From Chryseobacterium sp. (GTDB taxonomy: Bacteria > Bacteroidota > Bacteroidia > Flavobacteriales > Weeksellaceae): a DNA stretch of 64,000 bases. Below the pieces are notes generated by a model, which was given only the letters and a program-made list of their open reading frames with translations, made no database searches and was not told the origin of the DNA. Both the position numbers and the translations under genes were made by a program. The stretch is from positions 1 through 64,000 of the forward strand of contig NZ_JARBTK010000009.1 of NCBI RefSeq assembly GCF_029240215.1, written 5' to 3'. Within the stretch, counting starts at the first letter, position 1; each line of letters starts with the position of its first letter. Below are positions 25,108-34,416 of the stretch, piece after piece.

Positions 25108-27249
25108 ATGAAAAACATTTCATCAGCATTATTAATTTCTGCTTTAGCATTCAATTACTCATGTACCACAATGAAAACAAACGACATAAGACAGGAAATT
25201 CCTGTTCCGGATTCTTCACTTTCGTCGAATCCTTTCATGAAAAAAAGTAAACTTCAGTACGAAGCTCCGGAATTTGATAAAATTAAAGACGAACATTTCA
25301 AACCTGCTTTTGAATTTGGCTTAAAACAGCACGATGCTGAAATCCTTAAAATTGCCAACAATTCCGAAGCAGCAACTTTTGAAAATACAATCGTGGCTTT
25401 AGAGAAAAGCGGTGAAATTTTGAAAAGAGCCGTAACGATATTCTCAAACCTGACAAGTGCAAATACAAACCCTACTTTACAGGCTTTAGATGAAGAATTT
25501 GCACCAATTTTTGCAGCACATTCTGACAAAATGTATTTGAATGAAAATTTATATAATAGAATAAAAGCGATTTCAGAAAACGGCTTAGATTCTGAAAGTA
25601 AAAGACTTCTTCAGTTTTATAAACAGAATTTTGAGATTGCCGGTTCCAATCTTTCTGCTGCTGATAAAGAAAAACTAAAGCAGTACAATCAGGAAATGGC
25701 CTCGCTTTCTACTCAATATTCAAATAAATTATTGGAGGCGAGAAAAGAAGGCGGAATAATCATCGACGATGTAAAAGAATTAGACGGACTTTCTGCTGAC
25801 GAAATTGCGGCAGCTGCAGCCGACGCTAAAACTGCAGGAAAAGAAGGAAAATATCTTTTAGCTCTTCAGAATACTACACAACAACCCGTTTTACAAAACC
25901 TTACGAACAGAGCAACCCGCGAAAAAGTTTTCAAAGCTTCATGGATGAGAGCCGAAAAAGGCGGAAACAGTGACACCAGAGAAACGATTGAAAAACTGGC
26001 AAATTTAAGACTGAAAAAAGCTCAGATTTTAGGCAAAAAAAGCTTCGCAGAATGGAAACTGCAGGATCAGATGGCAAAAACCCCTGATGCAGCGGTAAAA
26101 TTGATGAATCAATTGGCAACTCCTGCCGTAGAAACTGCAAAACGCGAAGCAAAAGACATTCAGGATTTGATCGATCAGCAAAAAGGTGGTTTTAAATTAG
26201 AACCGTGGGACTGGAATTTTTACGCAGAACAGGTAAGAAAAGCGAAATTTGATTTAGATGAAAACCAAATCAAGCCTTATTTTGAAATCACAACCGTTCT
26301 GGAAAAAGGAGTTTTCTTCGCAGCTGAAAAATTTTACGGACTGACCTTTAAAAAAAGAACCGATCTTCCTGTTTATCATCCCGATGTCGTAACCTACGAA
26401 GTTTTCGATCACGATGGAAAATCTTTAGCAATCTATTATCTTGATTTCTATACAAGAGATTCTAAAAACGGCGGCGCATGGATGAGCAATTTCGTAGAAC
26501 AGTCTTATCTTTTAGGAACAAAACCTGTCATTGTGAACTGTTACAATTATCAAAAACCGGCTCCGGGGAAACCTTCATTGATCAGTTATGATGATGTGAC
26601 TACGATTTTCCATGAGTTTGGTCACTCTATCCATGGAATGTTTGCCAGTCAGAAATATCCTTCCCTTTCAGGAACCAATGTTCCGAGAGATTTTGTAGAA
26701 TTTCCTTCGCAAATTAATGAACATTGGGCTTTAGATCCTGTTGTTCTTAAAAATTATGCGATTCATTACGAAACAAAACAGCCAATTCCGCAGGCTTTGG
26801 TTGATAAGATTAAAAATGCTGCGACTTTTAATCAAGGTTATATGACTACTGAATTGGTTTCTGCGGCTGCTTTGGATATGGATTGGCATTCTGTGACGAA
26901 CGAAGGACAATTGCTTCCGGTTTTAGATTTTGAAAAACAATCTTTAAATAATCATGGATTTACTTTATCAACCGTTCCGCCAAGATACCATACTCCATAT
27001 TTCGCACACATTTGGGGCGGAGGTTATTCGGCGGGATATTACGCGTATTTATGGTCTGAAACTTTAGACAGCGATGCCTGGGAATGGATTTCAAAAAATG
27101 GCGGATTGACCAGAAAAAATGGTGACCGTTTCAGAAAATTCATTCTCTCTGTTGGTAATTCTGTTGATTTGAATCAGGCATTCAGAGATTTCACAGGACA
27201 TGATCCTGATATTAAACCTTTATTGAGAAACAGAGGTTTTATTAAATAA
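25108..27249 (+). CDS. dcp: M3 family metallopeptidase (peptidyl-dipeptidase Dcp type)
   Basis: This 713-residue zinc peptidase removes C-terminal dipeptides from short peptides. The zinc site is HEFGH (His502, Glu503, His506) in FHEFGHSIHGMF, and the third ligand should be in the following FPSQINEHW stretch. The N terminus has a signal and a Cys at 19 (NYSC), an imperfect lipobox, so lipoprotein status is uncertain but export is likely. Length and the closing GHDPDIKPLLRNRG motif fit Dcp rather than oligopeptidase F. It is a single gene, and a terminator follows. Confidence 0.92.
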   Translation: MKNISSALLISALAFNYSCTTMKTNDIRQEIPVPDSSLSSNPFMKKSKLQYEAPEFDKIKDEHFKPAFEFGLKQHDAEILKIANNSEAATFENTIVALEKSGEILKRAVTIFSNLTSANTNPTLQALDEEFAPIFAAHSDKMYLNENLYNRIKAISENGLDSESKRLLQFYKQNFEIAGSNLSAADKEKLKQYNQEMASLSTQYSNKLLEARKEGGIIIDDVKELDGLSADEIAAAAADAKTAGKEGKYLLALQNTTQQPVLQNLTNRATREKVFKASWMRAEKGGNSDTRETIEKLANLRLKKAQILGKKSFAEWKLQDQMAKTPDAAVKLMNQLATPAVETAKREAKDIQDLIDQQKGGFKLEPWDWNFYAEQVRKAKFDLDENQIKPYFEITTVLEKGVFFAAEKFYGLTFKKRTDLPVYHPDVVTYEVFDHDGKSLAIYYLDFYTRDSKNGGAWMSNFVEQSYLLGTKPVIVNCYNYQKPAPGKPSLISYDDVTTIFHEFGHSIHGMFASQKYPSLSGTNVPRDFVEFPSQINEHWALDPVVLKNYAIHYETKQPIPQALVDKIKNAATFNQGYMTTELVSAAALDMDWHSVTNEGQLLPVLDFEKQSLNNHGFTLSTVPPRYHTPYFAHIWGGGYSAGYYAYLWSETLDSDAWEWISKNGGLTRKNGDRFRKFILSVGNSVDLNQAFRDFTGHDPDIKPLLRNRGFIK

Positions 27250-27254
27250 ATTTT

Positions 27255-27284
27255 AAAAGCATTCATTGATTTGGATGCTTTTTT
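27255..27284 (+). terminator. terminator of the M3 peptidase gene
   Basis: AAAAGCATTC (27255-27264) pairs with 27273-27282 (one G-U pair) and ends in a T-run, 6 bp past the stop. Confidence 0.75.
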
Positions 27285-27445
27285 ATTTAAACACAAATGA
27301 TAAAATGACACGATTTTAGGCTAATACAGATTTGGAGAATAAGCAGATATCCCTTTCCATTTAATCAGCGTTATCTGTAAAATCAGCGAGAGATCTAGCT
27401 TTGTGATATTCGTGCAAAAATATTCGTGTAAATTTGTGTTTAAAT
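27285..27445. repeat. 161-bp inverted-repeat element with ACACAAAT ends
   Basis: ATTTAAACACAAAT (27285-27298) is exactly repeated inverted at 27432-27445, and further partial pairing (ACACGA on the left, TCGTGT on the right) lies inside. It begins at the M3 terminator and ends just before the ychJ-type gene. The right end contains TAAATTTG (27429-27436), a match to the -7 box. Confidence 0.6.
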
Positions 27446-27458
27446 AAAATCTAAAGAA

Positions 27459-27836
27459 ATGAACTGCCCCTGCTGCTCCGGAAAATCCTATGAAGAATGT
27501 TGCAAACCTTATCACACAGGAGAAAAATATGCTCCGAACGCAGAAGCTTTGATGCGATCCAGATTTTCTGCATTTGCTATTCCCAACGGAGAATATTTAA
27601 TGGAAACCACGCTTCCCGGAAAAAGAAAGCTTCACCATAAAGAAGATTTGCAGGAATGGGGAGAAATTAATCAATGGACAAAACTGGAAATAGTAAAAAC
27701 GCCTGCTTTAAATCAGGTAGAATTTAAAGCTTATTATACGGATGAAAACGGCAAATCACAGATTCATCATGAGTTTTCAATCTTCCAGAAAATGCACGAA
27801 CGATGGTACTACGTTTCCGGAGAATTTTTAGATTAA
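27459..27836 (+). CDS. YchJ family protein
   Basis: This 125-residue protein opens with the SEC-C-like Cys cluster CPCCSGKSYEECC (C3, C5, C6, C14, C15), which binds zinc in related domains, followed by the YchJ signature ALMRSRFSAFAIPNGEYLMET. The rest is an NTF2-like fold (WTKLEIVKT and HEFSIFQKMHERWYYVSGEF). No biochemical role is known. Its only clear promoter box is inside the repeat element directly upstream. It starts at ATG 27459 and is separated from the next, convergent gene by a hairpin. Confidence 0.9.
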   Translation: MNCPCCSGKSYEECCKPYHTGEKYAPNAEALMRSRFSAFAIPNGEYLMETTLPGKRKLHHKEDLQEWGEINQWTKLEIVKTPALNQVEFKAYYTDENGKSQIHHEFSIFQKMHERWYYVSGEFLD

Positions 27837-27860
27837 CTAAATACCTCATTCATTGACTTC

Positions 27861-27890
27861 AAAAAAAATGTCCGATTTTCATCGGACATT
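27861..27890 (-). terminator. terminator of the FKBP gene
   Basis: AATGTCCGAT (27867-27876) pairs perfectly with 27881-27890 around TTTC. The T-run (27861-27866 on the complementary strand) faces the minus strand. Confidence 0.85.
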
Positions 27891-27907
27891 CATATAGTTT
27901 ATAATGC

Positions 27908-28408
27908 TTAGTGAGCTTCGTCTCCGTCAACTCCATGAGCGTGACCGTGAGCCAACTCTTCTTCAGTCGCAGGACGTGTATTTAAAATTTCAACCTGAAA
28001 ATCCAAAACTTTCCCAGCCATTGGATGGTTAAGGTCTGCTATTACAACTTCAGGGGTAACTTCTACCACAAATGCCTGGAAATTATTTCCCTGATCATCA
28101 GATAATGGTAAAATAGCTCCTACCGGTGGAATTCCAGCTTCACCAAACATATCGATTGGCAATTGGGCAATAGCATCTTCCTGCTTTTCACCGTACGCTT
28201 CTTCCGGCTGAATTACAAAAGCAGCTTTATCACCAGCTGTCAAACCTAAGATATTTTGTTCAAATTTAGGAATCATCATTCCAACTCCATATAAAAATGT
28301 AAGCGGATTTTCTGCAGTCGTTTCTTCAACAAGAACTTTACTTCCATCCTCTTCAATAGTGTGAAGTATGTAGCTCACCGCTACAACGTGATTGTGATCA
28401 ATTGTCAT
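27908..28408 (-). CDS. FKBP-type peptidyl-prolyl isomerase, SlyD-like
   Basis: This cis-trans prolyl isomerase has an inserted chaperone flap. The sequence shows the FKBP halves (VVAVSYILHTIEEDG, ENPLTFLYGVGMMIPKFEQNILGLTAGDKAAF) around the flap region with EAYGEKQEDAIAQLP, followed by VIADLNHPMAGKVLDFQVEI. The C-terminal tail HGHAHGVDGDEAH is short and His-rich, suggesting metal binding as in SlyD. I start it at ATG 28408 (166 residues); an upstream GTG would add ten Lys-rich residues. It is cytoplasmic because no signal is present. Confidence 0.92.
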   Translation of the reverse strand: MTIDHNHVVAVSYILHTIEEDGSKVLVEETTAENPLTFLYGVGMMIPKFEQNILGLTAGDKAAFVIQPEEAYGEKQEDAIAQLPIDMFGEAGIPPVGAILPLSDDQGNNFQAFVVEVTPEVVIADLNHPMAGKVLDFQVEILNTRPATEEELAHGHAHGVDGDEAH

Positions 28409-28520
28409 AATTTTTCTTTTTTTCGTGAGATTTTTCACGATTAACGGCGCAAATATACTGCTTTTGAAATCATTGAATGCCGAAAACGTATTAAAAGAAG
28501 ATTATTAAACATCCAATATA

Positions 28521-28769
28521 CTATCCTTTTTTTGCTTCTTCTTTCTTTTTCTGTCTCAGAACGTAGAGATACAAACTCTCTACTTTTGCTCTTGCCCAAT
28601 CAGTTTTTCGTAAAAACTTCAGTGAGGAATTGATACTAGGATTGTCTGTAAAACATTTGATATTGATCTGTTTTCCCAATTCCTCAAAGCCCTGATAATA
28701 TTCTACCAGTTCCTCAAGAATGGCATCAAGTCTTTTTCCGTGGAGTGGGTCTTTTGATTTTTCTTCCAT
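28521..28769 (-). CDS. VF530 family DNA-binding protein
   Basis: This 82-residue protein has the VF530 (DUF2132) pattern: DPLHGKRLDAILEELVEYYQGFEELGKQI, then CFTDNPSINSSLKFLRKTDWARAKVESLYL, and a basic tail. The family folds as a small helical protein related to the double-stranded DNA-binding fold and is thought to bind DNA. Its physiological role is unknown. It is a single short gene upstream of the SlyD-like gene on the same strand with 112 bp between them, so co-transcription is possible. Confidence 0.85.
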   Translation of the reverse strand: MEEKSKDPLHGKRLDAILEELVEYYQGFEELGKQINIKCFTDNPSINSSLKFLRKTDWARAKVESLYLYVLRQKKKEEAKKG

Positions 28770-28836
28770 AACGCAGTAAAATTAAAATATTTTATCCGAC
28801 TTAACGACTAAAATTGTTTAGACTCTTAATCTTTAG

Positions 28837-28844
28837 TATTTTTG
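28837..28844 (+). promoter_or_regulatory. Bacteroidota -7 promoter box
   Basis: TATTTTTG matches TAnnTTTG and lies 44 bp before the small lysine-rich protein gene. Confidence 0.5.
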
Positions 28845-28888
28845 ATGAAGATATTCTTATCAATAAAAATCACTCATTACAAAAAGAT

Positions 28889-29038
28889 ATGAGCAAAAAC
28901 AACGAAGCGAACAGAAAAAAGAATAAAAATAAAATCGATCAGAAAAAACGTAAAATTCAAACTGCGGAAGCAGAAAGAAAAGCACGTTTAAAGCAAATTC
29001 GGGAAGATTTTAAAGCAAAAGAAGCCAATGATAGTTAA
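28889..29038 (+). CDS. small lysine-rich hypothetical protein
   Basis: This 49-residue protein, starting at ATG 28889, consists almost entirely of Lys, Arg, Glu, Ala and Asn and should be one long amphipathic helix. I prefer the ATG to an upstream TTG, because the additional 25 residues would be non-helical and cover the promoter. The combination of promoter box, ATG and even codon use makes it a believable gene. Function is unknown; nucleic-acid or ribosome association is a guess from its charge. Confidence 0.55.
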   Translation: MSKNNEANRKKNKNKIDQKKRKIQTAEAERKARLKQIREDFKAKEANDS

Positions 29039-29061
29039 TCATATTCTTTGAAACAAAAAAC

Positions 29062-29180
29062 TGCATTTAGTTACAAACAGCTTGCTTTACTTAAATGTCA
29101 TTTGCATTTGATTACAAACAGGGTTGTTTTAAACAAGAGTAATTTGCAGTTGATTACAAACATTGTTGTTTGAAGAAATT
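29062..29180. repeat. 41-42-bp tandem repeat, three units
   Basis: Units begin at 29062, 29103 and 29145, each starting TGCA(T/G)TTGATTACAAACA and continuing with a T/G-rich part. The sequence is unrelated to the 18697 array but the period is nearly the same. It occupies the gap between two convergent genes. Confidence 0.8.
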
Positions 29181-29195
29181 AAAAATTCAGGAAAA

Positions 29196-30044
29196 CTATT
29201 CTGACTTTTCCTTCAATTTTTCTGCCTTTCCTTTTTGAATGTTCTCTGCCATATTTTTAAAATTCTCACTTTTCATAATGATAAGATTATGATTAGGATT
29301 CCAAATACTAGTAAATTTTTTAGAGACCGTAATATAGCTTTCCCAATTTGTAAATTTCTGATAAAGCATCAAGGTACAAATATCTGTCGGCGTCATGGTC
29401 TGCCAATTTTCAATCACATGAGAATGCACTCCACTTACGGTTTTTCCAACTTTATCATCATTGATATTTTGGGCAATCATACTGTTATGAAGTCTTTCAA
29501 CATTTTTTACTTCATTTTTATTATTAAAAGTAATCAAATAATCATTTCCAAAAATAATCACGTTATCTACAGAAGGTCCGGTCAAAACATAGACTTTCTT
29601 TACTTTGTTCCTGATAATGGGAACAATATTAAAATTAGTGTTCTTATATGATTTGAAGATCGTATCATTTTTTATCCTCGCTAAAGCATTTTGTCTGATT
29701 GTAAAATACTCAATTTCTAGAGATGTAAAATCTCTTTCCTTCATATCTAGTTTTGCATCTTTCGGATTATAGTTTGTGGGAAAAGCAATGGTTGCCAAAA
29801 CTTTATTCTCCTTCGAAAAGAAGATACATTTGGGAACAGATTCATCAATGTAGGAGAAATATCCACTTACATTTTCCATTTTAGCATAATTTTCTCTGAA
29901 GATATCCGTACCGTACCAACTTGCCATCTCGCTTCGGTACAAGGCAATTCCTTCTTCATTAATTTCTTTTGAAATTTTTTCGAGATTTTGAGCATTAAAA
30001 AATGTAACAAACAAAACAAGAAACAGAGTGAAAATACATTTCAT
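29196..30044 (-). CDS. hypothetical secreted protein
   Basis: The protein starts at ATG 30044 (282 residues; a TTG further upstream adds 6). A signal peptide (MKCIFTLFLVLFVTFFNAQ) is clear. The mature part contains FFSKENKVLATIAFPTNYNP and HSHVIENWQTMTPTDICTLMLYQKFTNWESYITVSKKFTSIWNP, an aromatic-rich stretch that may be an alpha/beta domain. I do not recognise a family. It stands divergent from sbcD, and its C terminus is highly charged (KGKAEKLKEKSE). Confidence 0.7.
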   Translation of the reverse strand: MKCIFTLFLVLFVTFFNAQNLEKISKEINEEGIALYRSEMASWYGTDIFRENYAKMENVSGYFSYIDESVPKCIFFSKENKVLATIAFPTNYNPKDAKLDMKERDFTSLEIEYFTIRQNALARIKNDTIFKSYKNTNFNIVPIIRNKVKKVYVLTGPSVDNVIIFGNDYLITFNNKNEVKNVERLHNSMIAQNINDDKVGKTVSGVHSHVIENWQTMTPTDICTLMLYQKFTNWESYITVSKKFTSIWNPNHNLIIMKSENFKNMAENIQKGKAEKLKEKSE

Positions 30045-30115
30045 AAGATTAGTTTTTTTCAAAAGTAGGAAATAACATTTTCTTTCAGAAATTTCACATT
30101 AGGTTTTTAGTTTCT

Positions 30116-30123
30116 TAAATTTG
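30116..30123 (+). promoter_or_regulatory. Bacteroidota -7 promoter box of sbcDC
   Basis: TAAATTTG lies only 4 bp before the sbcD ATG, so the transcript should be leaderless or nearly so. Confidence 0.55.
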
Positions 30124-30127
30124 AAAT

Positions 30128-31333
30128 ATGAAAATTCTGCACACCGCCGATTGGCATTTGGGTAAGCGACTTGACCGTTTTTCACGCTTGGAAGAACAAG
30201 TGTTGGTTTTAAACGAAATTGTTGAAATTGCCGATGAACAAAACGTTGATCTGGTTTTGATTGCCGGAGATTTATTTGACAATTTTAATCCGAGTGTTGA
30301 GGCGACAGAACTTTTTTACAAAACATTAAAACGTCTATCATTAAACGGAAAACGTCCTGTCATTGCCATTTCAGGAAATCACGATTCACCTAATCTGATC
30401 GATGCACCAGATCCGTTGGCTAGAGAATGCGGTATTATATTAATCGGTCATCCAAAAGCGAATATTGCTCCTTTTGCACTTGAACATTTTAAGATTTCAA
30501 ATTCTATTCATGGTTTTGTTGAATTAGAATTAAAAAGTCAAAATTTCCCTATTAGAATTTTACACACACCTTATGCAAATGAAATTCGTTTAAAAGAATA
30601 TTTCGGAGAGAACAAAGAAGAAGAACTCAACAAAGTTTTAGCAGAAAATTGGGCAGCAATCGCCAATGAATTCTGTGATGAAAACGGAGTCAATATTTTA
30701 ATGGCACATTTATATATCAACAAAAAAGGAGCGCCGATTCTTGAAGAACCCGAAGGCGAAAAACCGATCAAAATTGGTAACGCAGACCTTATTTATTCTG
30801 ATATTATTCCTTCGCAGATTCAATATACTGCTTTGGGACATTTACACGGTTTTCAGAATATCGGAACTCTGGAAAAACCTGTTGTTTATTCGTCTTCGCC
30901 ACTTTGCTATAGTTTCAGCGAAGCCGGACAGACAAAATATGTTTCTATCATTGAAGCTAAACCCAATAAAGAAGTTTCATTTGAGAAATTGGCTTTAAAA
31001 AACGGAAAAAAACTGGTGAGAAAAACTTTTGATTCAGTGGAAAAAACTGTTGAATGGTTAACTGAAAATCCAAATACTTTGGTCGAGCTCACTTTAGAAA
31101 GCGAAACATTTTTAAAAGCCGAAGAAAGAAAACAGATTTACCAATCTCACGACGGAATTGTGCATCTGATTCCAAAGATTAAAAGTCAGGAATTTAATGA
31201 AAATCAATTGCAGGAGATTAATCTCAATCAGGATATTCAGTTTTTGTTTAAAGATTATTTTAAATCTAAAAACGGTGGTCAGGAAGCCAATGAAGAACTC
31301 ATCAATTTGTTTAACGAATTTTTAAACCCTTAA
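30128..31333 (+). CDS. sbcD: exonuclease subunit SbcD
   Basis: SbcD is the Mre11-type nuclease of the SbcCD complex, which cuts DNA hairpins and processes protein-blocked ends. The 401-residue protein has all metallophosphoesterase motifs: ADWHLGKR (Asp8, His10), AGDLFDNF, SGNHDS, MAHLYI and LGHLHGFQ. The C-terminal region (about 290-401) is the usual capping and SbcC-binding part. Six bp separate its stop from sbcC. The dispersed palindromes in this genome are the sort of DNA that SbcCD attacks. Confidence 0.96.
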   Translation: MKILHTADWHLGKRLDRFSRLEEQVLVLNEIVEIADEQNVDLVLIAGDLFDNFNPSVEATELFYKTLKRLSLNGKRPVIAISGNHDSPNLIDAPDPLARECGIILIGHPKANIAPFALEHFKISNSIHGFVELELKSQNFPIRILHTPYANEIRLKEYFGENKEEELNKVLAENWAAIANEFCDENGVNILMAHLYINKKGAPILEEPEGEKPIKIGNADLIYSDIIPSQIQYTALGHLHGFQNIGTLEKPVVYSSSPLCYSFSEAGQTKYVSIIEAKPNKEVSFEKLALKNGKKLVRKTFDSVEKTVEWLTENPNTLVELTLESETFLKAEERKQIYQSHDGIVHLIPKIKSQEFNENQLQEINLNQDIQFLFKDYFKSKNGGQEANEELINLFNEFLNP

Positions 31334-31339
31334 ATTAAA

Positions 31340-34300
31340 ATGATTCCAATTCAATTAACCATCGAGGGTTTATATTCTTATCAGGAACGTCAGACGATCG
31401 ATTTTAAAAATCTGACGGAAGCCGGATTATTTGGAATTTTCGGGTCTGTCGGTTCGGGAAAATCATCAATTTTGGAGGCGATTTCGTTCGCTCTTTACGG
31501 CGAAACAGAACGTTTGAATATGCGCGACAAAAGAGCATATAATATGATGAATCTGAAATCAAATTCTTCTTATATCCAGTTTGATTTCATCAATCATGAA
31601 AACAAAATCTTCCGTGCAACGCGTGATTTTAAAAGAAATTCTAAAAAATTTGATGATGTAAAGCCTTCTTCAGTTACTTTTTACGAAAAAATAAATGACA
31701 AATGGATTCCTTTGGATCATTCAGATTCAGAAAAAATCATTGGTCTCAGTTATGCGAATTTCAAGCGCACGATCATCATTCCACAAGGTCAGTTCAAAGA
31801 ATTTCTTGAGCTTGGAGCGACTGAAAGAACGAATATGATGAAAGAAATTTTTAATCTTCAGCGATTTGATCTTCAGAATAATGTTTCGGTTTTAAATGCC
31901 AAAAACAGATCAGAACTTGATCAGTTGGAAGGTCAGCTGAAAGGTTTTGAAGAAGTGAACGAAGAACAGATTTCTGCCCAAAAAGGAACTTTACAGCTTG
32001 AAAATCAAAAACTGGAAATGATACAGATTCAGTTTAAACAAATTGGAGAAAAATATCAGCAACTCAAAAATTTAAAGGAAGATTTTGAACTTTTAAAGAA
32101 GAAAAAAGAAGATTTCGAAAAACTTTCCGTTGAAAAAACTGAAATTGACATTTTAGAAAGAAAAATTGAATTATTTGATCAGGTTTTCCGTACTTTTAAT
32201 CCTTTAATTACTGAGAAAAATAAGCTCCAAACAGAAATTGAATCTCATCAAAAAGCCAGAGAAAATCAGACTAAAATTTTATTGGAAACGGAGACTCAAT
32301 TTAAATCTTTAACGGAAAAACTTTCAGCAATTTTACCAAAATTTCAAGCTTTGGATCAATCAAAAGTTCAGCAAGATGATTTGAATTTGATATTACAAAT
32401 GCTAAATTTTTCTGATGAAATTGAAATTCTGAAAGACAGAACCAAAAAAGGTTCGGAAAAAGTACAGGAAGTTGAAGCCAATAATAAGCTGATTGAAAAA
32501 AAGCTTACCGAGCTTGCAAAAGAAACAGAAGTTTTAAAGCCTAAAAAATTAGATGCAACTTTAATAATTAATGTCGGAAATTGGTTTTTAGAAAAGAAAA
32601 ATCTGACGGAATCTTTTCAAAAACAAACCGAAAAAACGAATCAAAAGAAGACTGAAATTGAAAAAATTTCAACCGTATTAAAACCTTTTGAAATCAATAC
32701 TGAAAGTTTTAAAAATGATTTTAAAACTCAAATCGATGCTTTAGAAATTCAGAAAAAAGAGCTTTCGGAAAAGCAAAAACATCTGGAAATCCAGCAAAAG
32801 TTGTCGCATTTTGCAAGTGAATTGCATGACGGAGAATCTTGTCCGCTTTGTGGATCGCTGGAACATCCGAATATTTTAGAATTTGATGATGTGAATTTTG
32901 AACTGAATGAATTGCAAAAACAAATTGAAAATCTTGAAAATCAAAAACAGGAAATTCAGAAAAAATCTTTAGAAATTGAGAAAATTTTCGAACGGAAAAA
33001 CATTTTTGAAGAGCAATTGAAATCTGAAGAAGAAATTTTAAAGCAAATTCAGATCAACATTCAAAATCATGTACAAAATTTTATCTGGAAAGAATTTAAT
33101 GCTGAAAACGAAGCCGAATTTGAACAAAAACGTCTGCAATCTTTTGAAATAGAAAAACAGATTGAGCAAATCAGTCAAAATATTTCCCAAGAACGAAAAA
33201 ATCTTGAAAAAGAGCGTGAAACTCTTGATCATTACAACAAAGCTTTGGAAAAATTCAGATTAGATGAAGCGAAAAAAGCCGAACAAATCAAAACCAATGA
33301 ATCAAATCTGAAAATTCTGGATTGGAAAGATTATCAGGAAAAGGCGATTATTGAAGTTGAAGAAAGCTTTCAAAAACTCGCACAGTCAAATCTTGAAACC
33401 GAGCAGAATTATCAGAATTTAATTAAAAAAGAAAAAGAACTTTCACCAAAACTTGCCGAACAAAAAACAATTGTCAGTCAACTCGAAAAAAGAATTTCAG
33501 AACTTGAAAAAGAAATTTCCGACAATGAAAATGTTATCAAACAATCTTTATCAGAACAAAATTTCACAGATTTGGTTGAGGTTCAAACTATTTTATCAGA
33601 AGAAATAAACGTTTATGAAGCGAGAAATAAAATCCAAAAATTCAGGATAGATTTTGAAACTCTGAAAAACGGAATTTCTGAACTTGAAACAAAACTCAAA
33701 GATTTTTCATTTGATGAAGAACATTTTTCAGCAGTTGAAAATCAGTTTAAAACAATAGAAAATGATGTGAAAATTGCAAACGATTCTGTCGTGAAAATCA
33801 CTTCTGAAATTGAAAGACTGGAAAAAGAATTTAAGAAAAAAGAAAATCTTTTAATAAAATTATCCAAACTTCAGAAACGTGCAGACAATCTGAAAATAAT
33901 GACCAATCTCTTTAAAGGGGCAGGCTTTGTACAGTATGTTTCGTCAATTTATCTTCGTCAATTGTGTGATCACGCAAACATCCGCTTCCACAGAATGACG
34001 AGAAATCAACTGAGTCTGCAGCTGAATGAAAACAATGATTTTGAAATCGTAGATTACCTCAACGAAGGACGAAGCCGAAGCGTAAAAACATTGTCCGGGG
34101 GACAGGCTTTTCAGGTTTCTCTGAGTCTGGCTTTGGCTTTAGCGGAAAGTGTTCAGGCGAATGCAAAATCTGAAAAAAACTTCTTTTTTATTGATGAAGG
34201 TTTCGGAACTCAGGATCTGGAATCAGTGAACGTCGTTTTTGAAACTTTAATGAGCCTTCAGAAAGAAAACAGAATTGTAGGAATTATTTCGCACGTTGAA

Positions 34301-34378
34301 GAACTGAAAGAGAAAATTCCTGTTTCCCTGAATATCATAAAAGAGGAAGAAAGAGGAAGTTTGATAGAGATCGTTTGA
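31340..34378 (+). CDS. sbcC: exonuclease subunit SbcC (SMC-like ATPase)
   Basis: SbcC is the Rad50-type partner of SbcD. The 1012-residue protein has Walker A GSVGSGKS (35-42), two long Lys/Glu-rich coiled-coil arms (about 180-480 and 530-860), the zinc hook CPLC (Cys501, Cys504) at their tip, the ABC signature LSGGQ (918-922) and Walker B FFFIDEG (Asp952, Glu953). Length is typical. The hook dimerises complexes and the ATPase opens the nuclease. The gene is co-transcribed with sbcD. Coding sequence is strongly A-rich because of Lys and Glu codons. Confidence 0.96.
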   Translation: MIPIQLTIEGLYSYQERQTIDFKNLTEAGLFGIFGSVGSGKSSILEAISFALYGETERLNMRDKRAYNMMNLKSNSSYIQFDFINHENKIFRATRDFKRNSKKFDDVKPSSVTFYEKINDKWIPLDHSDSEKIIGLSYANFKRTIIIPQGQFKEFLELGATERTNMMKEIFNLQRFDLQNNVSVLNAKNRSELDQLEGQLKGFEEVNEEQISAQKGTLQLENQKLEMIQIQFKQIGEKYQQLKNLKEDFELLKKKKEDFEKLSVEKTEIDILERKIELFDQVFRTFNPLITEKNKLQTEIESHQKARENQTKILLETETQFKSLTEKLSAILPKFQALDQSKVQQDDLNLILQMLNFSDEIEILKDRTKKGSEKVQEVEANNKLIEKKLTELAKETEVLKPKKLDATLIINVGNWFLEKKNLTESFQKQTEKTNQKKTEIEKISTVLKPFEINTESFKNDFKTQIDALEIQKKELSEKQKHLEIQQKLSHFASELHDGESCPLCGSLEHPNILEFDDVNFELNELQKQIENLENQKQEIQKKSLEIEKIFERKNIFEEQLKSEEEILKQIQINIQNHVQNFIWKEFNAENEAEFEQKRLQSFEIEKQIEQISQNISQERKNLEKERETLDHYNKALEKFRLDEAKKAEQIKTNESNLKILDWKDYQEKAIIEVEESFQKLAQSNLETEQNYQNLIKKEKELSPKLAEQKTIVSQLEKRISELEKEISDNENVIKQSLSEQNFTDLVEVQTILSEEINVYEARNKIQKFRIDFETLKNGISELETKLKDFSFDEEHFSAVENQFKTIENDVKIANDSVVKITSEIERLEKEFKKKENLLIKLSKLQKRADNLKIMTNLFKGAGFVQYVSSIYLRQLCDHANIRFHRMTRNQLSLQLNENNDFEIVDYLNEGRSRSVKTLSGGQAFQVSLSLALALAESVQANAKSEKNFFFIDEGFGTQDLESVNVVFETLMSLQKENRIVGIISHVEELKEKIPVSLNIIKEEERGSLIEIV

Positions 34379-34385
34379 TAAAAAA

Positions 34386-34403
34386 TGCCCCTAAAAAGGG
34401 GCA
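34386..34403 (-). terminator. terminator of the lipocalin-like gene
   Basis: TGCCCCT (34386-34392) pairs with 34397-34403 around AAAA; the T-run is on the minus strand. It lies 8 bp after the sbcC stop. Confidence 0.8.
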
Positions 34404-34416
34404 CAAATTTAAAAGA

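Noticed and set aside
29062-29180. CRISPR array
   Set aside because: Only three contiguous diverged units without spacers.
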